Positions 57,546-64,000 of a stretch of DNA of 64,000 bases are shown here, in pieces (positions within the stretch are counted from its first letter, which is position 1; the number at the start of each line of letters is the position of its first letter). A model generated the notes under the pieces. That model had not been told where the DNA came from. It saw only the letters and a list, made by a program, of their open reading frames with translations, and did no database searches. The position numbers and the translations under genes are program-made. This stretch comes from Rhipicephalus microplus (Eukaryota; Arthropoda; Arachnida; Ixodida; Ixodidae), in the NCBI RefSeq assembly GCF_043290135.1, contig NC_134710.1, forward strand, positions 251,584,092 to 251,648,091, read 5' to 3'.

Positions 57546-60500
57546 AATTATCCAAGCCTTGGCACGTAAGAACACTGATATGTTTCACTTCAACCTCCCA
57601 AAGAAGGAAAAGCTGTTTGAAAAAAAAAACTAAATATCCAGTTTCTTGCTAGTTTGGAATGATAAGGCCTTTCTTGAGACTATCTAGTCAGTGCTCCACA
57701 TTTTTTGGAGTGTTTTGACTGAGATAACAATACCGAGATTTTTAGACCAATTCACCAGCATACAAGCACGTTTTTCTCTGGCACAACCTCGGCTTTCTGT
57801 CTCAGTGCAATCGCGCGAAATTGAAATTGGCAGTGTCTTTGACCTTAGCACGTTTTTGAAAAAAAGTATTCCGGCTATTTAAAGCATCATTTGCATTTTT
57901 TAACATGTTTGCCATTGACCGAGCCTACTTGCCATGTTTGTGTCAGATGCACACGTAGACGTGGTTCTGTGCATTTATTTTGCGTCAAGTTGCGTCTTTG
58001 TTGATTTAGTTTGCAAGAAATTATACTCTCGTGTGAAAGAGTCAAAGAAACTGGTGAAAAAGCGCAGCATAATGGGAAATTTTCACGCTTCGGATACAAA
58101 CGAAAAGCAGATTGAGAGGTCTTGAGCGAGCACTACCGCAAGTAATCTTTGTCCGCATCACACGTGGCTGCAAGAACAACATGTTAACTCTAAAAGCACT
58201 GTACGCTTTTATTGCTGTGGAGCTTCAACTAAACAGAAATACGAGTAATTGCGCCTGCACGCAATGTGGAGAAATGGTGGCACTCGCCACGAATACCATG
58301 AACCCTGTTCTTTGGAATGAAAACCGCCAGAATTGCCAGCCACTTCTGAAACCTTTTTAATTTTTGAAAAAAAAACATTCATGGCCTGACTAAACGTTTT
58401 ATAGACCATTTGGTGTATCTATGAAACGCAACACTTCTATACTGTTCGACGAGATCAACCGCCATCAAGAGCATTTGGTCTTTAGATAGATGTACGATAT
58501 AACAAAATAAGCCAGAGAGCCAAGAAAAAATATAAAGAAACGAAAAGCTTATTTGTTTGATCACTATAAGAAACAGTGCTAGTAAATGAATTGTTCAGTA
58601 CATATTTTTGAATGAAACATTTAATACATTCCTGTTTACCTTTTAATATCACAAAATACATTTTTTGTTACGTTTGCCCCATTATCAAAAGAAAGTGAAA
58701 AAACACTTCGCTTATTTTTTTCACCAGAGTAAACGAAACATAAATACAAAGCTGCTGAACTAGGACGGTGTGAGTACACGGAATAGTTGTCATCTTTCGA
58801 CATTTTTTCCTAAAAAGCAAAAAGAAACAATGGCTTTACTAAAACTGGCAAAAAGTCGACGTTTGAAATACAACGCCAATTCTAGTTCCGTTGCAAAAAG
58901 AGACGCCGACTAATAAAATGAGACAAAGCTGAACGCTTTAGATTTATAGTAGATTCAGAGAAAATAGGTCTCATCCACAGGTGGGTCTGAGCAAAAAGCC
59001 ACTGAGCACAAAATGGTACTAAAATGACCTCTCACGCGTAGCCAAGGTAATAAGACAGGAGTGTACCCTTTAGTTCACGAGTGAGTTAGGTCATGTCCAA
59101 CGTGCCGGTTCAAGCGCTTAACGTACTGCCGGTTCCTTGAAACCTTTGCCGGGTCCAACCCAAGCTTTCAACGACGCCGGCATTCACCTATAGAAAATTT
59201 CACCTAATACACGTGACAACCACCATCGTGGACTATTAAGCATATGCTTTCTTTTTTTATGTGTGTATTGTGACGTGAATTAACAAAACCGTGAAACACC
59301 GTATGCACCAACTCAATCAATTTTATGCATATAGGTTTACTGTAACGGTGTTCATTTAGCCATTAAAGAAAGAAAACAACAATGTTAACGTTTTTATTCC
59401 GACCCTATCATAGCACTGCTGAAGGAGTGTTAATCATATACCACACTACCATTATCCACATATTAAAAGCATGACAAAGGGTAATAATCGTGCGCTTGGT
59501 GATATGATGTCCTTGTGCGCGTTGTCTGACCACTAAAACTGTGAAACAACACTACTTTTCTTCATGAATTCTCAGAATCCTGAAAAGGCACAGGATGAAC
59601 CACAGATGATCACCTTTCTTATTTAGGGACACGAACATTCTTCCACAATAAATAAAAATTGTTTTTGCTAGCTGTGCGCTTCATAGTTGAAAGCTGTTTT
59701 GTGAGCAGCTGCATCTCCACCAGTTCAGAAGGAAGAGCTTTCATATGAGTCTTCTCAAGTGAGCCCGGCTTCGCCTAAACCACAAGCGCTAACTAGACGC
59801 GAGACGTGTTTGTGGTCAGTTAGTTACTTAGTTAATTCGTTTGTTTGTTTTTCGATACACACGGCATATACCTATTCTGGGATATTAGCCAAGATTTGGT
59901 CATCTGAATATTTATATGTTCAATGGGCCAGTACACAATGATTGAAGACAATCAAATGCAATGAGGAAAAAATATATGGAATAATACATGCAATTATTGT
60001 ACAATTGCGCAATCAAACGAGATAGCTTCATCAAGAGCCTCATCAGAACAATTTTGAATATTTCCAAAAGTAAACGTTAAGATCACGTACGTTGAGTTTA
60101 TTGAATAAAATGTCAAACCGTCACAATGGCATCCTTGCGGCATTGTTTGTGCACTGAATCACAGAATGTATATATGTACGATACAAATTCTGATGTTAAG
60201 ATTTATTGTACTTTCGGAAGTAGAACAATAAACAATCGTTTCCCGAGTGATTTATGTAATAAATATGCCCTGAAGTAACGTTAAATATTTGCTGCTTCTG
60301 TGAAGAAGCGACAAACGGATAATACCAGTAAACAACGCAGTGTAAGAGTTGGAAAGATATACGCAACGAAATTTGATTATTATAGGTCTTGATTAATTAA
60401 TTTGACCCCTCCACCGCTTCTACTAAACGTTTAGGTACACTGTCATCATGTCTATTTTTTTGCTGTTTCTATACTATCTAAAAAATTCATAATAGTCTGT

Positions 60501-60748
60501 ACCTGTTCACTCATAGGAACTGATATTACTGGTATATTCTTCGACGCTCATGTAATAAATAGGCCCTTTTCTGTATCTCCAATCTACAGTATCGTTGAGC
60601 CCACAACAGTTTTACAAGAATCAGCTGTGGAGGCATGGATTTGAGCCACTTCTTTAGGACTCACAAAAAATCTTAAAAATATTCTGCTACGATAATCCCT
60701 CTGACTGCTATTGAAAGGAGTTTTCGCCACGCTAGAGCAGTAGCCAAG
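57546..60748. other. AT-rich region without recognised genes
   Basis: I see no supportable feature. Short ORFs near 57691 and 58112 have no motifs. Confidence 0.35.
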
Positions 60749-60910
60749 ATGTCAGCTTCAAAAACGAAAGTGAAACCTGGGAGCCTAAAGAAGAATTACT
60801 ACCTTAGAAAAGTGATTTTTATGCTTGCCTTTTCTTTTCTCACGGAAGCGTCTTGGACTATAACAGTTTCAGGCAAAGGCCTTAGTTGCCTTATCAAGCT
60901 CGAAGAGTGA
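60749..60910 (+). CDS. small ORF with hydrophobic segment
   Basis: This 53-codon frame starts MSASKTKVKPGSLKKNYYLR in an acceptable start context (caagATGt). It has a basic stretch followed by a hydrophobic core KVIFMLAFSFL and then EASWTITVSGKGLSCLIKL. The basic-plus-hydrophobic order recalls a signal anchor, or a signal peptide starting at the internal Met of VIFML. No family is recognised and no splice site is evident. It may be chance. Confidence 0.2.
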   Translation: MSASKTKVKPGSLKKNYYLRKVIFMLAFSFLTEASWTITVSGKGLSCLIKLEE

Positions 60911-63900
60911 CTATAGACCATCGCTGTTGGTGCAAGCACGAAGTAATTAAAAAAAAAATTGCCTTGCGGTCACATCATCATAGGAAGTCATTGGGTCACT
61001 GGGTGCCAAAATTAATGACATCATCCGACGACATAGTTGCTTGGCAAAACGTGGGCCACTCTGGGAGGCAACGCGGCAAAACCACGTGAGCTGCAGAAAG
61101 CTTTGAGAGGAGCTGAAATAGAATCATATAACCAACTGAGAACAAGAATACGCAAAAAAGGAAGATGACATTCACGTATGAGTCATGCTACGCAAATACG
61201 TCATTAGCAGGTGTCATTTTTGCTTGTACATGAACGAGGTAACCTTGTGAGCGGTTTTTAGAAATCTGAGATATCGCAATTTAGTTCTTTAAGAAAGACA
61301 TTTCAGCATATTCAATAATTATATTCTGGTTTGGATAATTTGTTGCAAAGACGAAATGCGTTGCAGTCACATTTCATCGTCTTCACCTTGTCTCTTGTTC
61401 AGGCCGTGCGTCCGCTGCCTTCATTTTAGGAGGTAAAGAAGACGTGCCCCTGGCGTAACAAACTACTAAGCATCGCCACTCAGGCATCCGCCCTTAAGAG
61501 TAAAGTAAAGGAGACTCGGGTTTTTTTCTGTTATTTTATTTGCGAGGTTGGTTGGGTGAATGATTATTTGCTGGGTCCTGTACCTGCCTCGTTTACTTGT
61601 TTCTTTGAAGTCATGCAATCCTTGCTACATGCAGCTAGTCTAAGAAAGAAGGCATAGTAGGCACCACGCATGATGTTAACCTCACTTTTAATTATAATAA
61701 TAAACTCCTTAAACACGCGCAATGTTCACGTCAAGAAACAGTCCCATTTAAAGCTCTCTGAAATGTAGGCACAAAGTAAGGCAGATGTATAGTGCACAGT
61801 GCCACACCGTCTGCGAAGTGGGGAAATAATTACGCTGTCCTTTTGCGATATCCCTGTTACATTTAGAAGTAGGTGTACTTTACAATGTAGGTGTGCAATA
61901 CGAGTCGACGTTATATATGAGGCATTACGTCAAAATGTTCACGATGGTTGAAAAAACAGGATTCATAGGCCCCCACTCTATGGGTCGGCATGCAGGAGAA
62001 AATATTGAAATTTTGTTCGCTGCAGCTTGCATTTGACGCAAATAAGATCCTTGGATACCAATTGACCAGCGCAGCAGCAGCAGCAGCAGCAATACACGTG
62101 CCGAAGCCGGATGGGGAGGGATGCCACTTATTGGTGGGTGGAGAAAGAAGAGCAAGCTTCACCTAAAAATGCGAGCTCTTGAAAACCAGCGATCCGCTTT
62201 CACTCACAGGCGAGGCTGCGTGAAAGGTCGCGGCAGAAGAGAATGTCTCATTCATCACACTCTTCTTTCTACCGTAGGAGCAAAGCTGACTGCACCAATG
62301 GGAGGTTAGTTTCGAAGTTTGGGAGCTCACAGAAAAATTAGTATCCAGCACAGCTGCGCAGAGATACTCGAAAAAGTATTCCGGGACACATACCGAAATA
62401 CGTGTTGGAAGCCTGAAATACAAATACTGAGATGCATCTGTCTTCAAGGTTGTGGGATATTTCGGATACACTTCTTCAACAAAGACGAAAGATGTTGTTC
62501 CGTAATTCAGATACTGAAATACTTTTTTTTTACTTTTTTACTTTGGGGATGTTCATACTCCGCAAAAATATTTATTACGTGCAGCATAATATTGCAGTCA
62601 TTTCGGCAATTAAAACTTGCAATTATTCATTGTCGCATAGTCGTGACATTGGCGAAGGTAGAAGTGGGCACGTCAAAGTAGCTTGCCCAACTAATGGCAG
62701 AGTAACGAAAAGTCAGACTACAGCAAAACACTGTACAACGAGAGCGGTGAACAGAGCGTTAGCCTCGATGATCAGACAAGCGGTGACGCGCGTCGGCGTA
62801 TATGCATGTACCGTCGAATATTCCAGTGTAATCGCTAGCGCTTACGTAAGTTACAGAATAATGTGCAATGTCCATGTTGACCTCGTAATCGCATCGGAAG
62901 GTTCTAAGATGAGGAAGCTTTAGAATAGGGAGCTTTAAAATAACGTCTGCAGGCGCTGCGGGCATATAGGGCATCATATCAGATTTAGAATACCGTTTAC
63001 TGCCCCTAGCGAATAGTCTAGGGAATTTCGCCCCGACCGCAAACCCAAATGCACGGAACTTACACAAAGCACTTTGCGGGCCTCACGGACCGCAATCGCC
63101 GCACGCTATTTCGTATTTTCTGCGGGTGGGCCGTGAACGTGAACGGCGGTTCGCGTTACGACGCATGCACATTGGCAGCGACAGCACCACAAGGGCTCGC
63201 GGTGCGCTATTATAAAACTCCCTATTATTTCGATGGTTCTTAGCCTATCAGCGTGGTTCGCCAACTGCAGCACACACATCTGAAATGGGGCGATAACAAA
63301 ACTGAGAAAGGAGTGTGGAAATTATCACAGAACTGCACCATCGTAGCGTCTTGAAGTACTGCTCATATTCTGATGCACGATTTGAATGCGCTGTTTAAGA
63401 ATTATTAAAACGTACCCTAACGCAAAGGAACGCATAACAACTACAAAGAGAAAACTACACCAACGGGGATAAAGATACGTGTTTTTTACCATGAGAGGTA
63501 CTTCGAAGTTTGACGTCAATGTCTGCGAGCCAAAAAGTACCTTTCCCTAAGGTCTGCAGTCTGCTTTGGGCACCGGAGAATAGGATTCGTCCTTTACGGG
63601 TTCGAAACGTGTGTGCGGTCTACACCATTCACCGTTGCTCGGGCTTGTGATGTGTGCTTCCATGGTGCCTTTTTCGTCGTCGCCCTATCCAAGACGGCAG
63701 ATCTTGTGACTCGATAAGTGACTGGAGGGCATGTGGACGCCGGTGCGAAGGGCGCCGCACCCAGCGGCCATACGCACAGACATTTACCACGATTGCATAG
63801 CAAAGGGCCACCACTATAGGCGGGTACGACATGGGCGCTTCGGTACTCTGTGACAAATGACTTCCTTTCGGCCGAAGACATCAACCATGCAAGCCGCCTC

Positions 63901-64000
63901 ACGAGTTGTGACGGAGCAGGGCCAGACGGTTGCAGATTCCACCTGACATACGTCACAACAGTGTGATGGCGCTTTCGTCGGGCGTTTGGCATCGCGTGGT
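60911..64000. other. region without recognised genes
   Basis: A (GCA)n tract of about 22 bases is at 62070-62092. From about 63000 the sequence becomes richer in GC and CG, and a 132-codon minus-strand ORF (63594-63992) appears that has no motif. A gene may begin beyond the right edge, but nothing here proves it. Confidence 0.35.

Noticed and set aside
63594..63992. 132-codon minus-strand ORF, and a plus-strand GAGPDG-like phrase near 63915
   Set aside because: No family motif. The plus-strand phrase recalls LINE PGPDG boxes, but the flanking residues do not fit and a stop follows.

Overview
This window is nuclear DNA of a eukaryote, most probably a hard (ixodid) tick. The main reason is at least eleven copies, in both orientations, of a roughly 245-bp tRNA-derived SINE. 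Its reverse complement begins with the pol III box-A/box-B head and ends in the block reading gacgttaaaccccac plus (TCAA)n. This matches my memory of Ruka, described from Rhipicephalus appendiculatus. Other tick-like short repeats, (TA)n tracts and degenerate non-LTR retrotransposons fit the same origin. I see no operons, prokaryotic genes, CRISPR arrays, rRNA or convincing functional tRNA genes. I also see no complete host gene.

Layout. 0-3.6 kb: unique-looking AT-rich DNA. 3.6-6 kb: a Ruka copy split by a 357-bp inverted-repeat element, a poly-G run, a 650-bp repeat with a tRNA-like end, then a second Ruka. 7.6-9.2 kb: a 700-bp dispersed repeat and a foldback element. 9.6-11.3 kb: a 5'-truncated CR1/Jockey/I-type LINE (minus strand) ending at a perfect 40-bp palindrome and a (TA)n tract. 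14.1-14.5 kb: a CpG-rich promoter-like segment with a possible first exon. 15.7-19.1 kb: a truncated Ruka with a perfect 19-bp target-site duplication (TSD), a dimeric tRNA-like repeat and a 2.8-kb Tx1/L1-like LINE with an altered catalytic motif. 20.2-24.2 kb: a TIR element, two Rukas, three hairpins including a perfect 79-bp inverted repeat, and another SINE family. 26.3-27.2 kb: the second copy of the 700-bp repeat. 28.3-32.6 kb: a Ruka, then a nested composite in which an RTE-type LINE is broken by a 0.9-kb insert, a (TA)n tract, an 891-bp foldback DNA element with TA TSDs and a terminal foldback. 33-41.5 kb: four more Rukas, a CpG-rich block, and a THAP-domain exon interrupted by a 970-bp composite repeat. 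45.1 kb: a possible host exon (minus). 47-50.2 kb: Penelope-like remnants, the second 650-bp repeat and a compound (TA)n tract. 51-58 kb: a CRE-rich block, a Harbinger-like MITE, an (AC)n tract, a hairpin and a Ruka-related SINE. 58-64 kb: AT-rich DNA without recognised genes.

No pathway can be reconstructed. The window reads as an intergenic or intronic graveyard of mobile elements, and its value lies in the nesting, which gives the relative ages of the elements. The only host-gene signals are the broken THAP exon, one splice-bounded exon at 45.1 kb, the promoter-like segment near 14.2 kb and a few short ORFs. All of these are tentative. Family names are from memory of motifs; no search was run.
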